Below, one piece after another: positions 1 through 7,597 of a stretch of 64,000 nucleotides of DNA. How positions within the stretch are numbered: position 1 is the stretch's first letter; each line of letters starts with the position of its first letter. The notes under the pieces are model-generated. The model was not told the origin of the DNA. It made no database searches and saw only the letters and a program-made list of their open reading frames with translations. The stretch comes from Flavobacterium seoulense (lineage in GTDB: Bacteria > Bacteroidota > Bacteroidia > Flavobacteriales > Flavobacteriaceae): contig NZ_JNCA01000029.1 in NCBI RefSeq assembly GCF_000695795.1, positions 1 to 64,000 on the forward strand, given 5' to 3'. Both the position numbers and the translations under genes were made by a program.

Positions 1-35
1 TTGTGCAAACATAGGATGACTTAAATCGCGTACTA

Positions 36-153
36 TGTCATTGCGAGGAACGAAGCAATCTCATTCAGTAATTCTACAAAGTTGTGTATCGTTGTGGGCA
101 CAGAATGCTCCCGAAACTTCGGGACTGCGCTAACGTTTGTATATATCTGGGCG
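36..153. repeat. Dispersed repeat, copy A
   Basis: This begins with TGTCATTGCGAGGAACG and continues through 'attctacaaagttg' and 'gggcacagaatgc' to a terminal GCTAACGTTTG motif at 129-153. Closely related copies lie at 459-590, 950-1109 and, without the GCTAACGTTTG end, at 43956-44045. The terminal motif overlaps the 3' end of the first small gene and supplies its stop codon. The 'gcgaggaacgaagcaatc' type of sequence is a familiar dispersed intergenic repeat. Its mobility here is not demonstrated. Confidence 0.75.
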
Positions 154-405
154 ATTGTATTTCAATATTTTCCTTCGGAAATAAATTAATACAATTAATA
201 AAATAAAACAGATTGATAATACTATTTTTAAATTTCTAATTGTATGACAAAGATTTTCGTTGCTTATATTTGAAATACAGTCATTAATGTTCTCAGTTTC
301 ATATTTCAAACTGACCATTGTGTTTAGAATTCCATACATTGTTGTCAAAATTCCTAAAATCGATATTCCAATTAATAAGAAGTAAATTAGTTTTCGTTTA
401 TCCAT
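130..405 (-). CDS. Small two-TM membrane protein, hypothetical
   Basis: This is a 91-residue protein of unrecognised family. It has a basic N-terminus (MDKRK), a hydrophobic helix at about residues 6-31, a polar loop holding a possible cysteine pair (C43 and C53), a second helix at about 58-77 and a basic tail. The topology suggests both termini in the cytoplasm and the loop outside. The last residues (about RPDIYKR) and the TAG stop are encoded by the GCTAACGTTTG repeat motif, so the native 3' end may have been replaced by repeat sequence. It is the last of three same-strand genes separated by that motif. I cannot assign a function. It is probably a real accessory gene, but the length leaves doubt. 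Confidence 0.5.
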   Translation of the reverse strand: MDKRKLIYFLLIGISILGILTTMYGILNTMVSLKYETENINDCISNISNENLCHTIRNLKIVLSICFILLIVLIYFRRKILKYNRPDIYKR

Positions 406-458
406 CTTGTTTTTTTGTCAAGTTGATTTTTACAATATTGATGTGTTTCCCGCAATCT

Positions 459-590
459 TGTCATTCCGAAGAATGAGGAATCTCATCCAGTAATTCTACA
501 AAGTTGATTATCGTTGCGGGCACGGATTGAAAATCCGCGCGATTTGGGTGCAATTTTGCGCTAACGTTTGTGTATGTCCGAGCGATCGGG
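459..590. repeat. Dispersed repeat, copy B
   Basis: This is a second copy of the repeat at 36-153: TGTCATTCCGAAGAATGAGG, then 'ccagtaattctacaaagttg', 'cgttgcgggcacggattg', and GCTAACGTTTGTGTATGTCC at 560-579 followed by GAGCGATCGGG. It fills the space between the first and second small genes. Confidence 0.75.
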
Positions 591-622
591 TTAACTTGTG
601 GATATCCGAACGTATGTGTGTG

Positions 623-868
623 TTAAAAATAAATGTAATTATAAAGTCTATTAATTAATTGCCATGATATAAATATAAATGCTGCAATAGGAATAATGAA
701 AGGTCTCCAAGACTGCATTCTTCCGTATCCATAATCTTCATAATGATATTCTAGCTTTTTCCGTCGTATTTTTTCGCTTTTATATTTCCAATAGACAAGT
801 CCGAATAGAAATAGTTCAATTCCTATTAGAATAAATATATTGACATCTTGAAATTTAATTGGTTCCAA
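623..868 (-). CDS. Small two-TM membrane protein, hypothetical
   Basis: This is an 81-residue protein with an N-terminal hydrophobic helix (about residues 10-27), a strongly basic stretch (KSEKIRRKK), a Tyr-rich acidic patch (YHYEDYGYG) and a second hydrophobic helix (about 57-70). The basic segment between the helices predicts a cytoplasmic loop. I do not recognise the family. It is flanked on both sides by the GCTAACGTTTG-type motif (560-590 downstream, 893-923 upstream). It shares strand with its neighbours, so it reads as one cassette-like unit of the accessory stretch. It could be a small stress, immunity or defence accessory protein, but nothing in the sequence decides this. Confidence 0.5.
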   Translation of the reverse strand: MEPIKFQDVNIFILIGIELFLFGLVYWKYKSEKIRRKKLEYHYEDYGYGRMQSWRPFIIPIAAFIFISWQLINRLYNYIYF

Positions 869-892
869 ATTATATATGTTGTTTAAATTTCT

Positions 893-923
893 GCTAACGT
901 TTGTGCATATCCGAGCGGTCTGG
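893..923. repeat. GCTAACGTTTG motif, isolated copy
   Basis: This is a short copy of the repeat's terminal motif (GCTAACGTTTGTGCATATCC, then GAGCGGTCTGG). It sits 24 bases upstream of the start of the 81-residue gene, without the longer TGTCATT part immediately beside it. Confidence 0.7.
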
Positions 924-949
924 TTTCAAAATAACTATTCCGACAATCT

Positions 950-1109
950 TGTCTTTCCGAAGAATGAGGAATCTTTACAAGTAACTCGACAAAGTAATTT
1001 AGCTTACTTTATTTGCTCATTGTTGCGGGCACAGAATGCAATTCTGCGCTAACGTTTGCGCACATCCGAGCGATCGGGGCTAACGTTTGTATATCCGAGC
1101 GGTCGGGTT
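950..1109. repeat. Dispersed repeat, copy C, with doubled end motif
   Basis: This is a third copy of the window-start repeat. It ends in two direct tandem copies of the terminal motif, GCTAACGTTTGCGCACATCC at 1049 and GCTAACGTTTGTATATCC at 1080, each followed by GAGCG and CGGG. The second copy abuts the stop codon of the TIR-domain gene. Confidence 0.75.
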
Positions 1110-1876
1110 TAGGAAATAAATATAGTTTCCATCCATATAGATCTTCCTAATTCTGTCAGTTTCAAACCATTCTCAGTGTTTACAATTATGTCTTTTTCTA
1201 TAAATGTTTTAATGGATGAAGGTGGAACGCGTTGTGCTTCAAATACACCCGATTTATTTATCATTGATTTAAAAAATTGTTGTTCCAAGATTGAAAAATT
1301 ATTGTAAATTTTTTGAGCTGTGCTTTTTTTCCACTCATTTAAGGCTTTTGGTTCTTCGACATTAGATTTATTAATTGGTAAACTCTCATTTGGTACTTGA
1401 AAAGAATTAACTTTTTCAATAAATTCTCTGATTTTTTGTCCGACTAAAACAGCATTTGTTGAGATTGGAAAAGTTCTGCGAAGTGTTTCAATGAGTTCAA
1501 CCACTCTGTCGTGGTTATTAATTTTAAAACCCATTTCTCTTGGATCAAGCGCACCATTTTGAAATTCATAACTTGATATATTGAATTCTGGAGTGAAGAT
1601 CATTGTATGCTCATTTTCTACGACCCATGCAGCTCCCATTTCATTTAAGCAAGCAATGCTTGAGTAGTAAGCTGTTGAAAGTAAGTATACAACGTGTGGT
1701 TTTTCAGTGATTTTTGCTTTTAACCAGTTAAAAATATTTTGACCTGTGGGAATTCCAAAAGCATCATTACTCGTAAAAATAATTTGCTCGCTATTTACGC
1801 CAATTGCAACTAATAAATCTACTATGGCTTGTCCATAATTTGCATTTTTTGATGAATGTGAAATAAATATTTTCAT
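1109..1876 (-). CDS. TIR-domain protein
   Basis: This 255-residue protein has an N-terminal TIR domain (about residues 1-140). It starts with the strand and loop KIFISHSSKN and carries CLNEMGAAW, with E79 at the position of the catalytic glutamate of NAD-cleaving bacterial TIR domains. The C-terminal 90 residues (about 165-255) are predicted helical and look like a small winged-helix module (PPSSIKTFIEKDIIV...LTELGRSIW). Bacterial TIR proteins often deplete NAD+ in anti-phage defence, but some are only signalling or scaffold proteins. No partner gene of Thoeris, CBASS or Pycsar type is adjacent, only two tiny membrane proteins, so a stand-alone effector role is inference. It lies in a repeat-bounded accessory stretch. 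Confidence 0.8.
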   Translation of the reverse strand: MKIFISHSSKNANYGQAIVDLLVAIGVNSEQIIFTSNDAFGIPTGQNIFNWLKAKITEKPHVVYLLSTAYYSSIACLNEMGAAWVVENEHTMIFTPEFNISSYEFQNGALDPREMGFKINNHDRVVELIETLRRTFPISTNAVLVGQKIREFIEKVNSFQVPNESLPINKSNVEEPKALNEWKKSTAQKIYNNFSILEQQFFKSMINKSGVFEAQRVPPSSIKTFIEKDIIVNTENGLKLTELGRSIWMETIFIS

Positions 1877-2035
1877 TAGTTTAATTTTTATATCGGCAAA
1901 TATAACTAAATGCTATTATTGTAGTTGAATTTGCTTAAAGCTAATTTATTTAGCAAGCATTTGCTAGACTTTCACAAATTAACAGAAGAATTTTTAGAGT
2001 AAAAAATATCTTGATAAAAACATTATTTCTGAACT

Positions 2036-2100
2036 AGCCCCGATAGAGCCGATATCCTCGTAGCGTAGCGAAGAGATAAAGGCGAAAGCGGGAGGGAAGT
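2036..2100. repeat. Intergenic repeat of flavobacterial type
   Basis: The stretch starting 'agccccgatagagccgatat' and ending 'ggcgaaagcgggagggaag' resembles the 'agcccTGATAG...AGCGAAAG.cggga' element that recurs between genes in many Flavobacterium genomes. Together with a terminator it fills the 337-base gap between the TIR gene and secA. I see no gene in that gap. Confidence 0.55.
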
Positions 2101-2129
2101 TAATTAAAAACACAAAAAGTGCTGCTCCT

Positions 2130-2164
2130 AAAAAAAAATCCCCAACTACTTTCGTAATCGGGGA
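2130..2164 (-). terminator. secA terminator
   Basis: On the minus strand there is an 11-bp stem (TCCCCGATTAC / GTAGTTGGGGA, with two G-U pairs), a GAAA tetraloop, and then nine T residues. It lies about 50 bases past the secA stop codon. Confidence 0.9.
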
Positions 2165-2213
2165 CTTCTTAATTTATGCGGTCTGCTTACTGCCGACTGA
2201 ATTCTGCACGCTG

Positions 2214-5200
2214 TTACTCGTTAACAATAACCCATTCTCCAGTTGCTAATAAAGCTTCTGCTTTTTTGTATTTCATAGATTCTGTTTTTCCGGTAGCTAT
2301 TTGTTGTAAGGTTACCGTATCGTTGCGATTGATTTTTGGCATATCTCTCACGATAGTTTCGGTTACCTGACGCGGTTGTGTTTCGCCCGCTTCACGGTTG
2401 GCGTTTTCGCTATTTGGAATTTCGTCTTTAGTCAGTTGTAATTTTTCTTTTGGACGAACTACTTCTCTTGCTTCTTCAATTTCCGGAGCCGATTGTTGTG
2501 GTAAATCACCTTTGAACAAGAATGAAATTACTTCTTTGTTGATTCCGTTCAACATGCTGTTGAATAAGTTGAAAGCTTCAAATTTATAGATAAGCAATGG
2601 ATCTTTTTGCTCGTGAACGGCTAATTGAACCGATTGTTTCAACTCGTCCATTTTGCGTAAGTGTTTTTTCCATGCTTCGTCAACAATTGATAAAGTGATG
2701 TTCTTTTCGAAATCAGCTACTAATTGTCTTCCTTCAGTTTCGTAAGCTTTCTTTAAATCAGTTACTACGCTTAGGGTTTTTACACCATCAGTAAACGGAA
2801 CTACAATGCGCTCAAACTGATTGTTTGGATCTTCAAAAATGTTTTTCACGATAGGGAAAGCTTCTCTGGCGCTACGCTCACATTTTTCATTATAGTATTT
2901 TAAAGCTTCTTTGTACACTTTTCCGGTTAATTCAATTTCGTTGAATTTTAAGAATTCTGCTTCAGTAACAGGAGAAGTGATAGAGAAATAACGAATTAAA
3001 TCAAACTCAAATGTTTTATAATCGTTAGTTGCTTTAGTATTTTGAACGAATAATTCGCAAGTATCGTACAACATATTAGCGATATCCAGTTTTAAACGCT
3101 CACCAAACAAAGCATGACGACGACGCTTGTAAACTACTTCACGCTGCGCATTCATAACGTCATCATATTCTAACAAACGTTTACGAACACCAAAGTTGTT
3201 TTCTTCTACTTTTTTCTGAGCACGTTCGATAGATTTTGTCATCATCGAATGCTGGATAACTTCGCCTTCTTCAAGACCCATTCGGTCCATAACTTTAGCT
3301 ACTCTTTCAGAACCAAATAAACGCATTAGGTTATCTTCCAGAGAAACATAAAACTGTGAACTTCCCGGATCTCCCTGACGACCGGCACGACCACGTAACT
3401 GACGATCGACACGACGGGAATCATGACGCTCAGTACCAACGATTGCTAAACCTCCGGCAGCTTTTACTTCTGGAGATAATTTAATATCGGTACCACGACC
3501 AGCCATGTTGGTTGCAATAGTAACAACACCGGCTTTACCAGCTTCTTCAACAATTTGCGCTTCTTGCTTGTGCATTTTAGCATTCAAAACGTTGTGAGTT
3601 ACACCACGCATTTTAAGCATTCGGCTTAATAATTCAGAAATCTCAACAGAAGTTGTTCCAATAAGTACCGGACGACCTGCTTGAGATAATTGCGTTACGT
3701 CTTCGATAACTGCGTTGAATTTTTCACGAGTTGTTTTATAGATAAAATCTTCTTTGTCAATTCGGGCAATTCCTCTGTTTGTTGGAATTTCGACAACATC
3801 TAATTTGTAGATTTCCCAAAGTTCTCCAGCTTCAGTCACTGCAGTACCCGTCATTCCACCTAGTTTGTTGTACATTCTAAAGTAGTTTTGCAAAGTTACC
3901 GTTGCAAAGGTTTGAGTCGCAGCTTCGATTTTTACGTTTTCTTTAGCCTCAATAGCCTGGTGTAAACCATCAGAATAACGACGACCATCCATGATACGAC
4001 CTGTTTGCTCATCGACAATCATAATTTTGTTGTCCATGATCACATATTCTACATCTTTTTCGAATAAAGCGTAGGCTTTTAAAAGTTGTGTCAAAGTGTG
4101 GATACGCTCGCTTTTAACTCCGAAATCCTGGAATAATTTTTCTTTTTCTTCGGCTTCAGCGTCTTTGTCTAATTTTTGTTTTTCGATATTGGCAATTTCG
4201 GTTCCAATGTCTGGTAGAACGAAAAAGTCAGCATCAGTGTCTCCTGAAAGGAATTTGATTCCGTTATCAGTCAATTCTACCTGATTGTTTTTTTCTTCGA
4301 TAACAAAATACAGTGCTTCGTCAACCTTTGGCATTTCGCGGTTGTTGTCCTGCATGTATTGGTTTTCCGTTTTTTGAAGCAATTGTTTGATTCCTTCTTC
4401 ACTTAAAAACTTAATCAAAGCTTTGTTTTTAGGTAAACTTCTGTAAGCTCTTAAAAGCATGAAACCACCATCTTTAGTGTTTCCTTCTTTGATTAATTTT
4501 TTAGCCTCAGTAAGGAAACTAGTTGCTAACTGACGTTGTAAAGCAACCAAAGATTCGATTTTTGGTTTTAATTCGTTAAACTCATGACGATCTCCTTGTG
4601 GAACCGGACCAGAAATAATCAATGGCGTTCTTGCATCATCAATTAATACAGAATCCACCTCATCGACAATAGCGTAGTTGTGTTTTCTTTGAACTAAATC
4701 AGATGGCGAATGTGCCATGTTGTCTCTTAGGTAGTCAAAACCAAATTCATTATTTGTACCATAAGTAATGTCTGCATCATAGGCTTTTTTTCTTCCTTCT
4801 GAATTCGGTTGGTGGTTGTCAATACAATCTACAGTTAAACCGTGGAATTCGAATAAAGGTGCTTTCCATGTGCTATCACGTTTTGCTAAGTAGTCATTCA
4901 CGGTTACTAAATGTACTCCGTTTCCAGTTAAGGCATTTAAGTAAAGTGGCAAGGTTGCTACTAATGTTTTTCCTTCTCCTGTTTGCATCTCAGCAACTTT
5001 ACCCTGGTGCAACACCATACCACCTATTAACTGAACATCATAATGAATCATGTCCCAGGTAATTTCTTTTCCGGCAGCATTCCATTTGTTTAACCAAACG
5101 GCTTTATCACCTTCAATGCTAACATAAGTTTTAGTAGCCGAAAATTCACGGTCTTTAGCTGTTGCAGTAACGCTAACTTCTGAGTTTTCTTTAAAACGTC

Positions 5201-5561
5201 TTGACGTTTCTTTTACCACAGCAAAAGCTTCCGGAAGAATTTCCATTAAGGCTTTTTCTGATTGGTTGTAAGCTTCTTTTTCTAAACTGTCAATCTCAGT
5301 ATAGATATCTTCTCTTTTGTCAATGTCTTCGATTTTTTCAACTTCGGCCTGAAGACCAGCAATTTTAGCATCGATTGCAGCACGTGATTCTTTTATTGTT
5401 TCTTTAAAGAAAATAGTGCGCGCTCTTAATTCGTCATTCGACAATGCTGTTAAATTACTTTCAAAAGTCTTGATTTTATTTAAGTAGGGTTGTAATGACT
5501 TAACGTCTTTCTCTGATTTGTCACCTACAAAAATTTTAATAATGCTATTTATGAAGCTCAT
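2214..5561 (-). CDS. secA: Preprotein translocase subunit SecA
   Basis: This is the ATPase motor of the Sec translocon, which pushes unfolded preproteins through SecYEG at the inner membrane. It has Walker A QTGEGKT at about residues 193-199, the DEVD helicase box (IVDEVDSVLIDD), and helicase motif VI-type sequence QLRGRAGRQGDPG after MAGRGTD. At 1,115 residues it is longer than the roughly 900 of E. coli SecA. The extra length sits in the N-terminal part and within the first nucleotide-binding domain, as is usual in Bacteroidota. The C-terminus ends in a short beta-type segment (TGEWVIVNE) and lacks the Cys-rich zinc motif of many SecA tails. It is apparently monocistronic, with a strong terminator. 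Confidence 0.98.
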   Translation of the reverse strand: MSFINSIIKIFVGDKSEKDVKSLQPYLNKIKTFESNLTALSNDELRARTIFFKETIKESRAAIDAKIAGLQAEVEKIEDIDKREDIYTEIDSLEKEAYNQSEKALMEILPEAFAVVKETSRRFKENSEVSVTATAKDREFSATKTYVSIEGDKAVWLNKWNAAGKEITWDMIHYDVQLIGGMVLHQGKVAEMQTGEGKTLVATLPLYLNALTGNGVHLVTVNDYLAKRDSTWKAPLFEFHGLTVDCIDNHQPNSEGRKKAYDADITYGTNNEFGFDYLRDNMAHSPSDLVQRKHNYAIVDEVDSVLIDDARTPLIISGPVPQGDRHEFNELKPKIESLVALQRQLATSFLTEAKKLIKEGNTKDGGFMLLRAYRSLPKNKALIKFLSEEGIKQLLQKTENQYMQDNNREMPKVDEALYFVIEEKNNQVELTDNGIKFLSGDTDADFFVLPDIGTEIANIEKQKLDKDAEAEEKEKLFQDFGVKSERIHTLTQLLKAYALFEKDVEYVIMDNKIMIVDEQTGRIMDGRRYSDGLHQAIEAKENVKIEAATQTFATVTLQNYFRMYNKLGGMTGTAVTEAGELWEIYKLDVVEIPTNRGIARIDKEDFIYKTTREKFNAVIEDVTQLSQAGRPVLIGTTSVEISELLSRMLKMRGVTHNVLNAKMHKQEAQIVEEAGKAGVVTIATNMAGRGTDIKLSPEVKAAGGLAIVGTERHDSRRVDRQLRGRAGRQGDPGSSQFYVSLEDNLMRLFGSERVAKVMDRMGLEEGEVIQHSMMTKSIERAQKKVEENNFGVRKRLLEYDDVMNAQREVVYKRRRHALFGERLKLDIANMLYDTCELFVQNTKATNDYKTFEFDLIRYFSITSPVTEAEFLKFNEIELTGKVYKEALKYYNEKCERSAREAFPIVKNIFEDPNNQFERIVVPFTDGVKTLSVVTDLKKAYETEGRQLVADFEKNITLSIVDEAWKKHLRKMDELKQSVQLAVHEQKDPLLIYKFEAFNLFNSMLNGINKEVISFLFKGDLPQQSAPEIEEAREVVRPKEKLQLTKDEIPNSENANREAGETQPRQVTETIVRDMPKINRNDTVTLQQIATGKTESMKYKKAEALLATGEWVIVNE

Positions 5562-5604
5562 ATTATATTTGTATTTCTAATTAATGTTGTCTGTATTTTG
5601 AACC

Positions 5605-5634
5605 AAAAAAAAAGCCTCTGCTGAGACTTTTTTC
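5605..5634 (-). terminator. Terminator of the DUF2795 gene
   Basis: On the minus strand there is a 6-bp stem, AGTCTC / GAGGCT, with an AGCA loop, followed by a run of Ts. It lies just downstream of the small DUF2795 gene and upstream of secA. Confidence 0.75.
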
Positions 5635-5646
5635 TTGAGATATTTT

Positions 5647-5868
5647 CTAATATTCGTCCTCGTTCCAAAGATAATCTTCATCAGTCGGATAGTCTGGCCA
5701 AATTTCTTCCATCGATTCGTATATTTCGCCTTCATCTTCTATAGACTGTAAGTTCTCCACTACTTCAAGTGGTGCTCCAGCTCTAATAGCGTAGTCGATA
5801 AGTTCATCTTTGTTAGCAGGCCACGGGGCATCACTTAAGTAGGATGCTAATTCTAATGTCCAATACAT
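5647..5868 (-). CDS. DUF2795 domain protein
   Basis: This 73-residue acidic protein opens MYWTLELASYLSDAPWPANK. That is the DUF2795 fold, in which short helices carry the pattern 'L..YLsdapWPa.k.eLi.yA...gAp..V...L..l'. Small stand-alone versions of this length are common next to secA in flavobacteria. The C-terminus is very acidic (EEIWPDYPTDEDYLW). The biochemical function is unknown. A consensus promoter lies just upstream and a terminator just downstream, so it is a separately transcribed gene. Confidence 0.9.
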   Translation of the reverse strand: MYWTLELASYLSDAPWPANKDELIDYAIRAGAPLEVVENLQSIEDEGEIYESMEEIWPDYPTDEDYLWNEDEY

Positions 5869-5891
5869 CTTTATGTCTATTTAGTTTTGTG

Positions 5892-5921
5892 CAAAAATAA
5901 ATTTTTTACTGAAAGATACAA
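5892..5921 (-). promoter_or_regulatory. Promoter of the DUF2795 gene
   Basis: On the minus strand there is TTG, 19 bases, then TATTTTTG. This matches the Bacteroidota sigma-factor consensus (TTTG, 17-20 bases, TAnnTTTG). It lies 24 bases upstream of the ATG. Confidence 0.7.
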
Positions 5922-6075
5922 GTAAAATTAAGTTTATTTTTTGTTAAAGTTAAGAACGTGTTTTTTAAACTCCAAAAAGGAATAATAAATCCCAATATTT
6001 AAATTCCAAATTCCAAAAAATGTTTTAGAAAGATTGGTATTTGGGATTTTAAAAAATTGGAATTTTAAGAAAGTT

Positions 6076-6645
6076 TTACTTTCTCGGAATCCATTTTACT
6101 TCCTCGGCGTTTAAGTCATGCGACAACTTTCGTGCCAACACAAAGAGATAGTCAGAAAGTCGGTTTAAATAACTAATAACTATTTCAGCAATAGCTTCGT
6201 TATGGCTTAAATGTACGGTTAGCCGTTCAGCACGGCGACAAATACAGCGTGCAATATGACAATGTGACACGGTAGGATGACCTCCTGGCAAGACAAAATG
6301 AGTCATTGGCGGAAGTGCTGTTTCCATAGTGTCAATTTCGTTTTCTAATAATTCGATATCATTTGCTGTAATTCCTAAATTTTGTAATCGTGGAGTACCG
6401 TTTTTTAATATTTCTTTTTCAGCAGGAGTTGCTAAAATGGCACCCACAGTAAACAAACGATCCTGAATTTCGATTAAATTTTCTTTGTAATGTGTATTGA
6501 TGTCCTGATCACGAATCAATCCGATGTAAGAATTCAATTCGTCAACCGTTCCGTAGCTTTCTATCCGAATATGATCTTTAGGAACTCTGGTTCCGCCAAA
6601 AAGCGCTGTGGTTCCTTTATCGCCAGTTTTAGTGTATATTTTCAT
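6076..6645 (-). CDS. Cob(I)alamin adenosyltransferase, PduO type
   Basis: The enzyme transfers the adenosyl group of ATP to cob(I)alamin, making the coenzyme B12 used by enzymes such as methylmalonyl-CoA mutase. The 189-residue protein carries the PduO/MMAB ATP-binding N-terminus KIYTKTGDKGTTALFGG and the helical-bundle signature later on (HCHIARCICRRAERLTVHL, then SYLNRLSDYLFVLAR). Length and motifs are complete for the family. The roughly 200 bases after its stop hold AT-rich self-complementary sequence around 'aatcccaatatttaaattcc' and 'ttggtatttgggatttt', probably a terminator-like dispersed repeat. No other B12 genes are nearby. Confidence 0.95.
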   Translation of the reverse strand: MKIYTKTGDKGTTALFGGTRVPKDHIRIESYGTVDELNSYIGLIRDQDINTHYKENLIEIQDRLFTVGAILATPAEKEILKNGTPRLQNLGITANDIELLENEIDTMETALPPMTHFVLPGGHPTVSHCHIARCICRRAERLTVHLSHNEAIAEIVISYLNRLSDYLFVLARKLSHDLNAEEVKWIPRK

Positions 6646-6721
6646 TTTTTTTTAAGTTGCTAAGCTTCTAAGTTAATGGGCTTCTAAGTTTTTTTGGATC
6701 ATAGATTCAAGAAATTTGAGA

Positions 6722-6790
6722 AATTATTTTGATTTCTCCAATCAGTGTTTCTGTCTTCTGTCTTCTGTCTTCTAAAATCTGCAATCTGAA
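6722..6790. repeat. Short heptamer repeat tract
   Basis: The tract contains 'cttctgt' units ('gtcttctgtcttctgtcttc') and related 'ttctaag' words earlier in the same spacer (6658-6692). Such 7-bp microsatellite-like sequences recur between genes of this genome (see 37946-37980 and 49850-49930). Confidence 0.5.
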
Positions 6791-6796
6791 CACTGC

Positions 6797-7483
6797 TTAC
6801 TTAGAAGTATCACTTTCAATCAATCCATCTCGTAAACGAATAACGCGATGCGCATAAGCAGCAATATCTTCTTCGTGAGTTACCAGAATTACGGTATTTC
6901 CCTGTGCATGAATATCCCCAAAAAGCTTCATGATTTCTACCGAAGTTTTACTGTCTAAGTTTCCGGTAGGTTCGTCAGCAAGAATAATAGAAGGTTTGTT
7001 GACCAGAGCACGGGCTATGGCTACGCGCTGGCGTTGCCCACCCGAAAGCTGATTGGGTTGGTGATCCATTCTTTCGGCAAGATTCACTTGTTTTAAAACT
7101 TCGGTAGCTCTTTTATTTCTTTCGGTTTTTGGATGTCCGGCATAAATCATAGGTAATGCCACATTGTCAAGGGCTGTAGTTCTCGGCAACAAATTGAAAG
7201 TCTGGAACACAAAACCAATTTCTTTGTTTCTAATTTCGGCTAGTTCGTCATCTTTCATTTTACTGACATCTTTGCCATTTAAAATATAAGTTCCCGAAGT
7301 AGGCGTGTCTAAACAGCCTAAAAGATTCATTAAAGTCGATTTTCCAGAACCTGAAGGTCCCATAAGAGCAACATATTCGCCTTTTTTGATTTCTAAATTA
7401 ATTCCTTTTAAGACATAAACAATTTCGTTTCCCAGTACAAAATTTCGTTTAATATCATTTATTTTAATTAATAGATCACTCAT
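6797..7483 (-). CDS. ABC transporter ATP-binding protein, MacB/LolD type
   Basis: This 228-residue ABC ATPase belongs to the family that powers LolCDE lipoprotein release and MacB/FtsE-like mechanotransmission. It has Walker A GPSGSGKS at about residues 42-49, the family marker GCLDTPTSG soon after, the Q-loop FVFQTFNLLP, the signature LSGGQRQRVAIARAL, Walker B ILADEPTGNLD and H-loop VTHEED. No permease gene is adjacent, so its membrane partner must be encoded elsewhere and the exact substrate cannot be read from context. It is followed by the adenosyltransferase on the same strand across a spacer of about 150 bases. Confidence 0.9.
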   Translation of the reverse strand: MSDLLIKINDIKRNFVLGNEIVYVLKGINLEIKKGEYVALMGPSGSGKSTLMNLLGCLDTPTSGTYILNGKDVSKMKDDELAEIRNKEIGFVFQTFNLLPRTTALDNVALPMIYAGHPKTERNKRATEVLKQVNLAERMDHQPNQLSGGQRQRVAIARALVNKPSIILADEPTGNLDSKTSVEIMKLFGDIHAQGNTVILVTHEEDIAAYAHRVIRLRDGLIESDTSK

Positions 7484-7597
7484 GGTTTTGGTCTCGATTT
7501 TAGAAATTATTTTCGAAAAACCAAAGCTAAAAAATCATTTATTAATAAGTGCTGATTATTGTAAAAATCTTATGAATTTATTAAGGAAAAAACGCAT

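Noticed and set aside
129..1109. Canonical integron attC sites
   Set aside because: Boxes RYYYAAC and GTTRRRY and the inverted halves expected of attC are not met clearly, and no IntI is present; kept only as a cassette-like hypothesis.
2176..2370. 64-codon plus-strand frame over the secA 3' end
   Set aside because: It runs antisense to secA from its terminator side; secA coding explains the openness.
6797..7483. Complete MacAB or LolCDE transporter operon
   Set aside because: Only the ATPase is present; the flanking genes are an adenosyltransferase and a methyltransferase.
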